NCBI RefSeq assembly: GCF_008000815.1
Contig: NZ_CP042806.1
Span: 62,001-126,000 of the forward strand
Reading direction: 5' to 3'
Source: Terriglobus albidus
GTDB lineage: Bacteria; Acidobacteriota; Terriglobia; Terriglobales; Acidobacteriaceae
Length of the DNA: 64,000 nucleotides
Shown here: positions 27,093 to 35,954 of the stretch, piece by piece
How positions within the stretch are numbered: the first letter of the stretch is position 1
Layout of the letters: each line of letters begins with the position of its first letter
Program-made: the position numbers and the translations under genes
Notes under the pieces: model-generated
The model's input: the letters and a program-made list of their open reading frames with translations, nothing else
Told to the model about the DNA's origin: nothing
Databases searched by the model: none

Positions 27093-27226
27093 TTTTGTCA
27101 TCCCGAAGGGATCTTCGGATTGTGGCCGGTAAGAAGCACGGTAGAGAAGCAGATTTCTCCGCTTACGCTTTGCCCCAGACAGCAGAGCTGTCCGGGGACC
27201 CCATCGCTCCGAAATGACAAACAAAA
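27093..27226. repeat. Intergenic repeat, TTTGTCATCCC family
   Basis: Bounded by TTTTGTCATCCCGAAGGGAT and CGAAATGACAAACAAAAGG, with the internal motif GAGAAGCAGATTTCTCCGC. Other copies or fragments are at 24590-24700, 37704-37795, 46823-46955, 55240-55323 and 61649-61685. Confidence 0.8.
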
Positions 27227-27239
27227 GGTGCGAAAGCAA

Positions 27240-27264
27240 AAAGCCCCGCTCAACGCGGGGCTTT
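27240..27264. terminator. Terminator between convergent genes at 26726 and 27287
   Basis: Stem AGCCCCGC / GCGGGGCT extended by A-T pairs, loop TCAAC, with A and T runs on either side, so it can work on both strands. It lies between the ends of convergent genes. Confidence 0.8.
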
Positions 27265-27286
27265 CGTCATGTTCGTAACAAACTGT

Positions 27287-29338
27287 CTACTTGTGTCCTA
27301 AACCGCTCTGGCGAAGCGACTTGATGAAGATTCCTCCCACCACCGAACGAGCCTGAAAGCCCTCCTGCTTGCCGGTCTTGGTGTCGTACCAGTCGGTCAG
27401 CGGGACGCGTGTTGGTGTCTCGTCCAGCCACTTCCCCAGCGGATCGACAAGCGTGTGGAAAGTCGCATCATCATCGGCCAACGTGGCGGTCCATAGCTCC
27501 CAGTCCAGCTTGGTGTAGTCTCTGCGGCTGTCGAGCGGAAGGCCATATTGATTGAGCTTGGTCTTGTAGAAAGTCAGCTCGGTATTCTTCACCGACGCCG
27601 GGAATAGCTTCAGTCCCAGCAGATCGTCCCACACCAGGTTGTACTTCTGGCTCCACGTGTTAGCCGCATCGAAGGCCAGTTTGTAGTGGTCTCCTTCGCG
27701 GGCAAGATCGCTCCATTTCTTCGCCATCTCCGCAGCTACACCGGCATACTCCTTTGCCAGTTTGTCGTCGCCTACGCCTTTGGCCATCTCCGCAAACGCT
27801 CCCAGAGCATCGATCGCCTTGATGGACAAGTTGGCGTTGTGCGCCAGGTGGCCGGCAAAGTCATCGGTGGAGAGTTGATTCTCCGGATCCAGGCCTTTGT
27901 CCTTGAGATACGCCGCCCACTTCACCAGCAATGGCCAGTACTGTTTGGCGAAGTGCCAATCGCCCTGAGCGCGGCCCATGGCGGCGATCATCAGCAGCAT
28001 GTTGCCGCTCTCTTCGACCGGCATCTGGTCATCCTCGGTACGCTCCCCGCCGCCATAGACCTGTCCATTCGCCAGCGGATACGTCCCCAGGTCGTGCGGT
28101 GCGAAGGGAAACTTCCACCGCGACAACGCTGCATACTCCATTACCGGCTTGAGCTGTGCCTCCAGCAACGCGGGATTGAAGTACAGGAAGAACGGCGAGG
28201 ACGGATACAGCACATCCACTGTCGCAATGCAGCCGTTGGAGAAGTTCTCCTTCGGGAACTGCAGCGGTGAGCCATCCAGATCAGCCGCCAGCCCGTTGGC
28301 CGCCAGCGTCTGGCGGAAAGCCAGCGTGGCCAGGCGTGCATACACCGGGCCACCGTCCTTCAGCAGCTTCGACGTCAGCTTCTCGTCGAATTCCTTTGAC
28401 CGCGTGACCACCGACGCATACTCCTGCATCGCCTGGGTCAACATCGCCTGCGGTGTCTTCCCGTCTCGCGCCCAGTAGGGCTTGAGGCGGCGGTTCAGAT
28501 ACTCGATCGCCAGGGGCTGCGTGAAGGCCAGACCGACATGACGCTCTACCGTCTGCGATGCGGGAACCTGCAGCTTTATCTCCATCGCAAGCTGCGGCGC
28601 ACGGCCGGCAGCACGCGGCTGATCCAGATCGTCATCCTGCGGCAGGCTCCCCGATTTCAGGAACTGCGTCGCACTGTCGGCGCTAAGCGAGGTTACAGCT
28701 TCAGCCTCCGCCGGAACCGCAAGATGGAAGTAACCCCAGTCGGCACGCAGGTTATCGCCCGCACGTACCAGTGCTCTCTGTTCAACGGAGCCGGAGCTCA
28801 ACACGTCCATTCCACTCACGCGGGCACGATGCCAGGTCACCTGCTGATCCGGCGAGTCCACGGCGATGCGCGTATCGACACCCAGGTAGAGCTCGACCGT
28901 GTGCGGCTTGCTGTCGATAGCAGAAATCTGCCAGGTCAGATAGGTCACCGGCCGTGCCAGCAGCTCCAGGTCCGTCGGCAGACTTGGGGAAAGAAAGGTC
29001 GCCTGCAGCCGGACTCCGCCACCCTCAAAGGTGTACTCCGTCTGTGTCGGAGTCACGCGCAGAGCCTTCTGCTCCATCGCAGCAGCCGATCCGGGGCCCC
29101 GCCCCATCCAGCGATACGAAGTGCCATCCACGCGGAGATATCCACGCATCGGCATCTCTGTTCCAGTCCAGTGCTTTGTGTTCTGGTCCGTAAGATGATC
29201 TGCCATCGACCAGACGCTGAAGTAGGGATCGAACGCAATCAGAGGAGTTGCCGGGTTACGTTCATTCTGCGCGTACGCCGCCGCAGCAGACAGGGGGAGC
29301 AGGGCGGCCAACGCCGCCACAAACGTCTTTATGGCCAT
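27287..29338 (-). CDS. Exported glutaminase GtaA-like protein (DUF4965/DUF5127 type)
   Basis: The ATG at 29338 gives a 683-residue protein with a signal peptide (MAIKTFVAALAALLPLS, cleavage near YAQ). The N-terminal part (PATPLIAFDPYFSVWSMAD, then LTDQNTKHWTG) and the middle (WDDLLGLKLFP, PLDSRRDYTKLDWELWTA) match the fungal glutaminase A / DUF4965 family. The C-terminal two-thirds is an alpha/alpha barrel related to glycoside hydrolases. Fungal members release glutamate from glutamine outside the cell; bacterial members are poorly studied and may act on glycans. The upstream 40 in-frame codons lack a signal peptide and were excluded. Confidence 0.75.
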   Translation of the reverse strand: MAIKTFVAALAALLPLSAAAAYAQNERNPATPLIAFDPYFSVWSMADHLTDQNTKHWTGTEMPMRGYLRVDGTSYRWMGRGPGSAAAMEQKALRVTPTQTEYTFEGGGVRLQATFLSPSLPTDLELLARPVTYLTWQISAIDSKPHTVELYLGVDTRIAVDSPDQQVTWHRARVSGMDVLSSGSVEQRALVRAGDNLRADWGYFHLAVPAEAEAVTSLSADSATQFLKSGSLPQDDDLDQPRAAGRAPQLAMEIKLQVPASQTVERHVGLAFTQPLAIEYLNRRLKPYWARDGKTPQAMLTQAMQEYASVVTRSKEFDEKLTSKLLKDGGPVYARLATLAFRQTLAANGLAADLDGSPLQFPKENFSNGCIATVDVLYPSSPFFLYFNPALLEAQLKPVMEYAALSRWKFPFAPHDLGTYPLANGQVYGGGERTEDDQMPVEESGNMLLMIAAMGRAQGDWHFAKQYWPLLVKWAAYLKDKGLDPENQLSTDDFAGHLAHNANLSIKAIDALGAFAEMAKGVGDDKLAKEYAGVAAEMAKKWSDLAREGDHYKLAFDAANTWSQKYNLVWDDLLGLKLFPASVKNTELTFYKTKLNQYGLPLDSRRDYTKLDWELWTATLADDDATFHTLVDPLGKWLDETPTRVPLTDWYDTKTGKQEGFQARSVVGGIFIKSLRQSGLGHK

Positions 29339-29468
29339 GCCCGACAGGGTACAGGAGCGCTCCCCGTAATGACCACCAGCCGACACAACGACGCGTCTCT
29401 CGTAGCGCGATCCACTTTTCATACGGGCGAAATCAAAAGAAAACTCCCTCTCACGCATCTATCTACGG

Positions 29469-30563
29469 ATGATTCTGCGCCGTTCCCCACGCTCCATCGC
29501 GTGGAGCATGCTCGCTCTGGTAGCGTTTGCCATCGTCTTCTGGCTGGGCCGGCAAAGCCGTGCATACATCCTGCGCCCGGATGCCACGCTCCCCTCCGGC
29601 ACACGGCCCGCACCAGATGGCCATGAGCCCACGCGCCTCTATGCGCATAACGTCATGCTTCGCAAAGGCCCGCACTTCCGCGTCTACGTTCGCTGGATCC
29701 GTGGACAGATGCGCTCCACCCGCACGGGGCAGCACCCTTCCTTCGACCTGCCGGAGTCGTTCCTGCTTGAGATCGAGAAAGGCGTCATCAACGTCAAGCT
29801 GGCCGATATCGCCGACTACCTGAACTCCGGAGAGACAGGAAAATCGCCGCTGACCGACATCTCCATCGAGAACAAGGATGGAGAGAGCAAGAACGGTGAG
29901 ATTCAGGTCCATGGCACGCTGCACAAACTAATGTCACTGCCAGTGCAGCTCCGGGGTGTCTTGTCCCCTCTTCCCGATGGGCGCCTGAAGTTTCATCTGA
30001 ATAAGATCAGCGTCTTGAAGATCCCGATGAAGGGCCTGCTCGGCGTCTTTCATGTCAATGCCGAAGATCTTGTTCCCAGCAGCGGCGTAGAGGGTGTCCA
30101 GGTCTCCGAAAACGATCTTTATCTCGATACGCAACGCTTCCTCCCTCCGCCTCACATTCAGGGGCAGATCAGCAGCGTCACGCCTTCGGGCGAGGAACTG
30201 AAGGTCATCTATGGCAATGCCGACACGGACGAGCAGAAGCTGGCGCAGTGGCACAACTTTCTACGGCTGGTGGGCGGCTCACTCGACTTCGGCAAACTCA
30301 GCATGCGGCAGGCCGACCTCACCATGATCGATGCAACTGACGATCCCTGGTTCGAGCTCGACCTGGCCAACTATCAGGCACAGCTTGTCTATGGAACCAC
30401 TCGCATGACGGAGAAGGCCGGAGTCGAGGTCTACATGCCTGACCTGAAGAACCTGCCGCCGGAGAAGCGCTCCACCAAGGGGGTCACCGTAGAGTGGCTC
30501 AGAAACCGCAACACCTCTCCTCCGCTGGACGTGGAGAAGGTTGCGGAAACGAAAAATCCTTAA
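29469..30563 (+). CDS. Exported protein of unknown function
   Basis: A 364-residue protein with one N-terminal hydrophobic segment (about residues 11-25, AWSMLALVAFAIVFWLG) that could be a signal peptide or membrane anchor. The rest is a beta-rich, soluble domain (GVINVKLADIADYLNSGE and VQVSENDLYLDTQRFLPPP). I do not recognise it with certainty; the alternation of short strands and the lipid-binding look recall DUF2993/LmeA or AsmA-type periplasmic lipid-binding proteins, which is only a suggestion. Divergent from the glutaminase-like gene, convergent with rpmA, and ends at a strong bidirectional terminator. Confidence 0.7.
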   Translation: MILRRSPRSIAWSMLALVAFAIVFWLGRQSRAYILRPDATLPSGTRPAPDGHEPTRLYAHNVMLRKGPHFRVYVRWIRGQMRSTRTGQHPSFDLPESFLLEIEKGVINVKLADIADYLNSGETGKSPLTDISIENKDGESKNGEIQVHGTLHKLMSLPVQLRGVLSPLPDGRLKFHLNKISVLKIPMKGLLGVFHVNAEDLVPSSGVEGVQVSENDLYLDTQRFLPPPHIQGQISSVTPSGEELKVIYGNADTDEQKLAQWHNFLRLVGGSLDFGKLSMRQADLTMIDATDDPWFELDLANYQAQLVYGTTRMTEKAGVEVYMPDLKNLPPEKRSTKGVTVEWLRNRNTSPPLDVEKVAETKNP

Positions 30564-30565
30564 CA

Positions 30566-30596
30566 AGCAAAAGCCCCGCAAGGCGGGGCTTTTGCT
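30566..30596. terminator. Bidirectional terminator between the exported protein gene and rpmA
   Basis: A 14-bp perfect stem AGCAAAAGCCCCGC / GCGGGGCTTTTGCT with a 3-nt loop. Its A/T flanks give a T-tract on either strand. It separates two convergent transcription units. Confidence 0.9.
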
Positions 30597-30611
30597 CGAC
30601 TACAAACCTGC

Positions 30612-30872
30612 TTAGGCCGAGACAGTCTCAATCGAGACAAAGCGTCCCAGGCGGCCACGGTCGGTGAACTTCACGCGGCCGTCGATCTTGGCAAACAACG
30701 TGTCGTCGCTACCGCGGCCGACGTTCAGACCGGCCTTCAGCGGTGTACCGCGCTGACGCACGATGATGCTGCCGCCCGTCACAACCTGACCGGCAAATGC
30801 CTTGACGCCAAGCCGCTGCGCGTTTGAATCGCGTCCGTTAGAAGAACTACCGCCACCTTTTTTATGTGCCAT
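30612..30872 (-). CDS. rpmA: 50S ribosomal protein L27
   Basis: An 86-residue ribosomal protein with the canonical N-terminus [20 protein letters not shown], which reaches into the peptidyl-transferase centre, then [20 protein letters not shown]. It starts directly with the mature sequence; there is no Firmicutes-type cleavable extension. It is the second gene of the rplU-rpmA operon, 49 nt after rplU, the near-universal bacterial arrangement. Confidence 0.97.
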   Translation of the reverse strand: MAHKKGGGSSSNGRDSNAQRLGVKAFAGQVVTGGSIIVRQRGTPLKAGLNVGRGSDDTLFAKIDGRVKFTDRGRLGRFVSIETVSA

Positions 30873-30921
30873 TGCCTTGAACCTCGTTCATGGGCCGGGC
30901 GTTCCCGGCCGAAATCAAATC

Positions 30922-31239
30922 TTAAGCCTTGAAGCTCTTACCGTTCACCTGGATCTCGTTGATCTTGACCTCAACGAAGCTCTGGCGGTGACCCTGCAGC
31001 TTCTTGTACTGCTTCTTACGCTTGTAGTGGAAGACCAGAATCTTGTCGCCGCGACCTTCGCTGACAACTTCGGCCAGCACCTTAGCGCCGTCCAGCTTCT
31101 CGAACTTGCCCTCTTCCGGGCTCACGGCCAGGACATCAGAAAACTCAACTGCGCCGTCGACGGCCAGCTTTTCGATCTTCACGGTCTCGCCGGGAGCAAC
31201 GCGGTACTGCTTACCGCCGGTGCGAATCACTGCGTACAT
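30922..31239 (-). CDS. rplU: 50S ribosomal protein L21
   Basis: A 105-residue protein beginning MYAVIRTGGKQYRVAPGE and containing the L21 signature KRKKQYKKLQGHRQSF that binds 23S rRNA. The ATG at 31239 is preceded by a GGAGGG ribosome site; in-frame codons upstream to 31266 are not expected to be translated. First gene of the rplU-rpmA operon, with a clear sigma-70 promoter and about 160-nt leader upstream. Confidence 0.97.
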   Translation of the reverse strand: MYAVIRTGGKQYRVAPGETVKIEKLAVDGAVEFSDVLAVSPEEGKFEKLDGAKVLAEVVSEGRGDKILVFHYKRKKQYKKLQGHRQSFVEVKINEIQVNGKSFKA

Positions 31240-31400
31240 GGTCAAACCCTCCACAGACAGTCGCACCCTATGGCACTCTGCCCGGAAATCTCATTGGTAT
31301 TGCAAGGGGCGAAACAGGCCTGCTTCCAAGCCGCCTTCTATCCTTCACCAAGTCCACTCTTCAGGACTCCAGCCCCAGGACAAACGGCCGCATCGCCAAA
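31240..31400 (-). promoter_or_regulatory. Leader region of the rplU-rpmA operon
   Basis: About 160 nt lie between the predicted transcription start and rplU. L21 operons in other phyla often have autoregulatory leaders that mimic the rRNA site. I cannot identify the known consensus here, but the length is enough for such an element. Confidence 0.35.
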
Positions 31401-31407
31401 CTTAGAA

Positions 31408-31436
31408 AGTTTACCCCACTTTGGGGCCGGGTGCAA
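31408..31436 (-). promoter_or_regulatory. Sigma-70 promoter of rplU-rpmA
   Basis: On the minus strand TTGCAC (31436-31431), 17-nt spacer, TAAACT (31413-31408). This is one of the best matches to consensus in the window. Confidence 0.7.
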
Positions 31437-31458
31437 ATGGGGATTAGGCCTCAAATCA

Positions 31459-31482
31459 GGTTGCACCATGCATTGTGCAACC
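31459..31482 (-). terminator. Palindrome after the FG-GAP protein gene
   Basis: An inverted repeat GGTTGCAC / GTGCAACC with an 8-nt self-complementary centre, 19 nt after the stop codon of the FG-GAP gene and upstream of the rplU promoter. No T-tract; a terminator or a binding site. Confidence 0.45.
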
Positions 31483-31500
31483 CCAAATCCCGCGAGTACT

Positions 31501-34500
31501 CTAGCGAGTCACCTTTACGGGAAGCTCCAACACATGCGACAGCCCAGTCGCCCGTCCGGTTGCACGAATCCGAATGGTGTAGTCCCCTGGGGTTACCGAC
31601 GCCGGATACTTATTTCCGCACCCGGACATTCCAAGAGCCACCAGCAGGATCATTATCCCGGGAAGCATGATCTTCTTTCTGCGGCGTGTCAGCAACAACA
31701 GCCCCGGCGCCAACAAGCACCAGGCCACAACCGTCGTTGCTCTGCCACCCCTGACCTCGCTCTTGAACCCGATCACGTCATCGGTATCGAGGTAGACCGA
31801 AACGTTAGCCGTTCCTCCCGTACTCAGGAACCGAGCCTGTGGCGTGAAGTTCACCGTCATGTGCTCCGGCAGATTCTCGGCGGTGAAGCTCAACGTGTCA
31901 GAGAAGTTGCCGATGCTCTGCGCCGTCGCAGTGAAGGTCAGGTGATGCTCTGTTTGTAACACCGTCGCGGTTGGATCCGAACTTAGACCGAAGTCCCAGG
32001 GAAGAACATCAATGGTCATCACTGCTGACGATGAGACATCCGTCTCTGCTGCTCCAAGATAATTTGCGGTGATGCTGTGCCTGCCGACGGGCAGTGTCGA
32101 GGTCTGGATCGAGCCTGGACCATTGACTGGCACGTACACCGATTCCAGGACCGTACTGCCTTCCAGGAACTGCACCTGTCCGGTGCACGGAATGCCCGTC
32201 AGCGCGCTGACCTGCGCGCTCAGCGTTACCGCGGCATGCTGGTACACCGGCGGCGCCGATACTGTCAGAGTTATCGCTGTAGGTGATCGATCAATCCCCT
32301 GGGATAACGTCGACGCGCTGCCGTTGTAATTTGCCGTCTGCACGAAGGTAGCGGTCACCGTCCATGTACCGGTCCGCAAGATCCAAGGGAGCACCGCCTT
32401 CCCCGAAGCATCTGTCTTTGCCGTCCCGATTGGAGCGCCGTTTACAGCAAAAACTATGTTTCCTCCATTGACCGGCGCGGCCGCCGGCACATTCGTCAGC
32501 GACGCTGTCAACGTAATCGACTCCCCTGAGTACGCCGGATTCTTCGACGAGGCCAGCTTCATCGTCGTATCCGCGCGCTGCGCCTGCGCGGCAGCATCGG
32601 CAGTCGCCGGCAGGCGGAAGTCATCTCCGTCGAAGCTGGCATGCACGGTGCGACTGCCTGCGCTTGCAAAGCTCGTCGTCAGCGAAGCAACTCCGTTTAC
32701 CCCGACATTGGCCTTCCCCAACAAAGTCGTTCCGTCATAAAAGGAGATAGAACCCGAGCGCACACAGACCGCACAACTCCGCGCGTCCGCAAGAGTCGCC
32801 ATCAGCACAATACCTTGACCAACAAAGGAGGTTACTGGAGATACCGACAGCGTCATCGTCTGAGGTATGCCTTCCACCGTTTGGCTGACGGTCGCCGAAC
32901 TTCCGGCGTAGTTATCGTCTCCGGAATAGGTGACGGTAATGCTGTGTGTCCCACGGGGCAGCGATGCGGTATCCCAGGCGCTTGTCCGCGGCAAACCGGC
33001 GCCGCCCAGGGTCTCCGTGCGGATCACAGATCCACCATCGAGGACGTAGCCTACGGTTCCCGAGGCTCCCGCAGCCGATGTCGACGTTGTCGACAACACG
33101 CTGGTGAAATGCACGTTATCACCCGCCTGTGTCGACAACGGCGCATTCGTGAGCGTCAGGAGCGTAGGAAGGCCCACTACGGCATGGACGCCGTCCATCT
33201 CCAGCGAGGAGTAACCCTGGGCGCCACTCCAGATCGCATGAAGACGGTGCGTTCCCTTCGTAAGCACTGAAGACGCCATGATCTGTGCAGCATTGCTCGA
33301 TACTGGAGCAGTTCCGACGGAGATTCCATCAACGAAGAACTCGACTGCGCCGCCCAGACTTACGGTGCCGGGTGGTGACAAGGTCACATGAAGCTCAGCC
33401 GGATCACCCACGGTGGAAGGCTCCGGCGTTCCCCATACGGTACCCGTGACTTGAGGAACATTTCCCAGGTTCATGAGGACTGTAACCGAGTTAGCAGCCC
33501 CGTTATAATCGCCGTTACTTGCGACGATTTCAGGAAAACCATCATGGTTCAAATCCACCAAGTGAATACGCGGAAGTCCCTGGCCGGCGACATACGGGAC
33601 CGGAGCTGCGAAGGTGCGGGCCGTCGTGCCATGGATCACCTGCAGCTGTATTCCCCCGTTCAGCGTACCGGCCGCATGCTCTACGATCTCAGGCCGCCCA
33701 TCATGGTCCAGATCGCCCAGCAGCACATACGCGGCGCCCGTCGCCGAGGTGTCCGCCACAACGGCGGAGCTGAAGCTGCCGCGCTGATCGCCGTAATAGA
33801 CCACCGTCTGCGTCCTTGGCTCCGTCTGGGGTGATCCGCCGAAGTCAAAACCGCCCCACAACAGAACAACATCGTTCTTCCCATCCCCATCCAGATCGCC
33901 GATCGCGACGGAACGCGATGTCAGATTCGGATATAGCTGCGGAATCGCAAGCGACTTCGCCAATGCGAATGTGCCGTCTCCATTTCCGTGGAGCACATAG
34001 AGGTTCTCATGAGAGCCGATTGCCAGGTCAGCCTTACCGTCGCCATCCAGATCGGCGACCGCTGGCAGGCTCTCGACCCAGGCAAACGTTCCACCGTTGT
34101 AGTACTCCTGTGGCACTGGCGAGATTTTAGTGGTGAAACTGCCATCACCATTCGACAGCAGAACGTAGAGCTTGCCATCGTTGTTGTTGGGTGCGCGCAG
34201 AATGTCGTCGCGTCCATCCCCGTTCACATCGGCGACCACCATCTGGTCATACATCGGTAGGCCTGCCGAACGATAGACGTCGCTTTGTATCGGAACGGGA
34301 GGTCGAAACGTTCCATCTCCATTCCCCTGCAGATAGTAGTACGCAGTATCAGCGAAGAACGTGTTTACCGTTCCGTAAGCGAGGATGTCCTGCTTTCCAT
34401 CACCATTGAAATCGCCGTTCACCAACCGGTTCCCCATACGGTTCTGATACAGGCCTTCAAAATGTACAGAGCCGGTTGTGATCTTTGTGAACGGCTGGAA

Positions 34501-35844
34501 GGCTCCATCCCCCTTTCCCAGACTTAACGCAAGATAGTTATCTCCACCCGCAATCAGATCGGGATTACCATCGCCGTTGAAATCTGCGGTGACGGTGTAT
34601 CCAATCACGCCAGTCACCTCATAGGCCTCGGGCGCCAGCGGCATGCCGTCCGACTGCGTCAGACTGTACAGGATTGAATTGATATGAGCCCCCACCAAGT
34701 CGGGCCGGCCATCCCGGTTCACATCGATGAGAAATGGACCGAATGCCGACGCTCCTCCGATGGAATCAGAAGCTCGGGTCGCGAAATGTCTCGGCTCCGC
34801 CAGTGTCCTGTCTGTCTTTTGAAGGAAAATCGACTCTCCATCAACACCCGTCGTCACGACATCTGGTAGACCATCTGCATTCATATCCGCAATGGCGAAT
34901 GGATATCCGACTGTTCCATAGTTTTCATACTCATTCGATTGGTCACCGTAGTCCATCTTCAGATACGGTGTCCCATCAAAACTTCCGTCGATATGCCCTT
35001 TGTACAGCCAGAGGCCCCATTTTCCAGTGATGTCACCGTTCACAGCATATGTGTGAAAGCATGCGGCATCAGGAACACCATCGCCGTCGATATCCCCGAA
35101 AGCACAAGTGTCGGAGAGATCCTTCCCGTATGTCTTCGAGGCGCCAAAAGCTCCATTGCGGCTTCCAAGGGCCACTGTCGGGCCAGAGGTTAGCTTGTCC
35201 GGTATCCCGTCTCCGTTGACATCAAGAAAGAATGCACCGAGAAGCGAGTTCGAATTCACGTCCGATCCTCGCGTAAAACTTCCCGCACGATCAGTTAGAA
35301 GGCTCCAGCTTCCGTTAAACAAGGGTCCATTCGGATCCAGGAAGATCAGATCGGATAGACCGTCACCGTTCATGTCTCCTACCGGCAACAGCCACTCATA
35401 TTTGGAGATATAAGTCACGGAAACGCCGCCAAGGCTCTTCGGTCGCGGAGCCGCGAACGTACCATCTCCCTGCCCCCGGAACAGAGCAACCTGCGCAAGG
35501 GAAGTATTGCCATACACGCAGGTCAGATCGACAAAATGATCTCCATCCACATCCGTCAGCGCACACCCGATCCCAACATCCACCAGCCCGCTCATCGTTG
35601 GCGCTGGGACATAACTTCCGTTCCGGTTGAGCAGTACATGAATGTCGACACTAGTCGCTGCGGCGCCATTCGACGGCACCACATAGACGAGATCTTCCCA
35701 TCCATCGTTATTCAGATCGGCGTGATAGAACGAGTACGGTGTAGCGGGCAGAGCAACCTTTATCGGATTCCGGAAGGTTTCTCCGGACGAAGTAGCTACA
35801 ACCGCAAGAAACAGGAAAAGGCAAAAAAGTCGGGGAAATCGCAT
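31501..35844 (-). CDS. Very large exported FG-GAP/VCBS and Ig-like repeat protein with a lipobox-bearing tail
   Basis: A 1447-residue protein. Signal peptide about 1-21; then an array of FG-GAP/VCBS repeats (about 35-830) with Ca-binding loops such as DLNNDGWEDL, DVDGDHFVDL and DLDGDGKADL that fold into one or two integrin-like propellers; then several Ig-like domains (about 850-1340; e.g. GTHSITVTYSGDDNYAGSS). The tail (1369-1409) is odd: a hydrophobic segment, a RRRKK cluster, a second hydrophobic segment and a lipobox-like MSGC, followed by about 40 residues that complete an Ig-like fold. Likely surface-exposed, for adhesion or polysaccharide binding. Codon use looks like the neighbours. 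Confidence 0.85.
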   Translation of the reverse strand: MRFPRLFCLFLFLAVVATSSGETFRNPIKVALPATPYSFYHADLNNDGWEDLVYVVPSNGAAATSVDIHVLLNRNGSYVPAPTMSGLVDVGIGCALTDVDGDHFVDLTCVYGNTSLAQVALFRGQGDGTFAAPRPKSLGGVSVTYISKYEWLLPVGDMNGDGLSDLIFLDPNGPLFNGSWSLLTDRAGSFTRGSDVNSNSLLGAFFLDVNGDGIPDKLTSGPTVALGSRNGAFGASKTYGKDLSDTCAFGDIDGDGVPDAACFHTYAVNGDITGKWGLWLYKGHIDGSFDGTPYLKMDYGDQSNEYENYGTVGYPFAIADMNADGLPDVVTTGVDGESIFLQKTDRTLAEPRHFATRASDSIGGASAFGPFLIDVNRDGRPDLVGAHINSILYSLTQSDGMPLAPEAYEVTGVIGYTVTADFNGDGNPDLIAGGDNYLALSLGKGDGAFQPFTKITTGSVHFEGLYQNRMGNRLVNGDFNGDGKQDILAYGTVNTFFADTAYYYLQGNGDGTFRPPVPIQSDVYRSAGLPMYDQMVVADVNGDGRDDILRAPNNNDGKLYVLLSNGDGSFTTKISPVPQEYYNGGTFAWVESLPAVADLDGDGKADLAIGSHENLYVLHGNGDGTFALAKSLAIPQLYPNLTSRSVAIGDLDGDGKNDVVLLWGGFDFGGSPQTEPRTQTVVYYGDQRGSFSSAVVADTSATGAAYVLLGDLDHDGRPEIVEHAAGTLNGGIQLQVIHGTTARTFAAPVPYVAGQGLPRIHLVDLNHDGFPEIVASNGDYNGAANSVTVLMNLGNVPQVTGTVWGTPEPSTVGDPAELHVTLSPPGTVSLGGAVEFFVDGISVGTAPVSSNAAQIMASSVLTKGTHRLHAIWSGAQGYSSLEMDGVHAVVGLPTLLTLTNAPLSTQAGDNVHFTSVLSTTSTSAAGASGTVGYVLDGGSVIRTETLGGAGLPRTSAWDTASLPRGTHSITVTYSGDDNYAGSSATVSQTVEGIPQTMTLSVSPVTSFVGQGIVLMATLADARSCAVCVRSGSISFYDGTTLLGKANVGVNGVASLTTSFASAGSRTVHASFDGDDFRLPATADAAAQAQRADTTMKLASSKNPAYSGESITLTASLTNVPAAAPVNGGNIVFAVNGAPIGTAKTDASGKAVLPWILRTGTWTVTATFVQTANYNGSASTLSQGIDRSPTAITLTVSAPPVYQHAAVTLSAQVSALTGIPCTGQVQFLEGSTVLESVYVPVNGPGSIQTSTLPVGRHSITANYLGAAETDVSSSAVMTIDVLPWDFGLSSDPTATVLQTEHHLTFTATAQSIGNFSDTLSFTAENLPEHMTVNFTPQARFLSTGGTANVSVYLDTDDVIGFKSEVRGGRATTVVAWCLLAPGLLLLTRRRKKIMLPGIMILLVALGMSGCGNKYPASVTPGDYTIRIRATGRATGLSHVLELPVKVTR

Positions 35845-35954
35845 AACTGGCGGAATTAATTCAGGGGACTACGCCAGCCTACGCGATTTTCCAGATTCCT
35901 CGAATTAAAAACAAACAGGAAAATGACGCAGCCGCCTGTTCCTGAGGCGCCACC

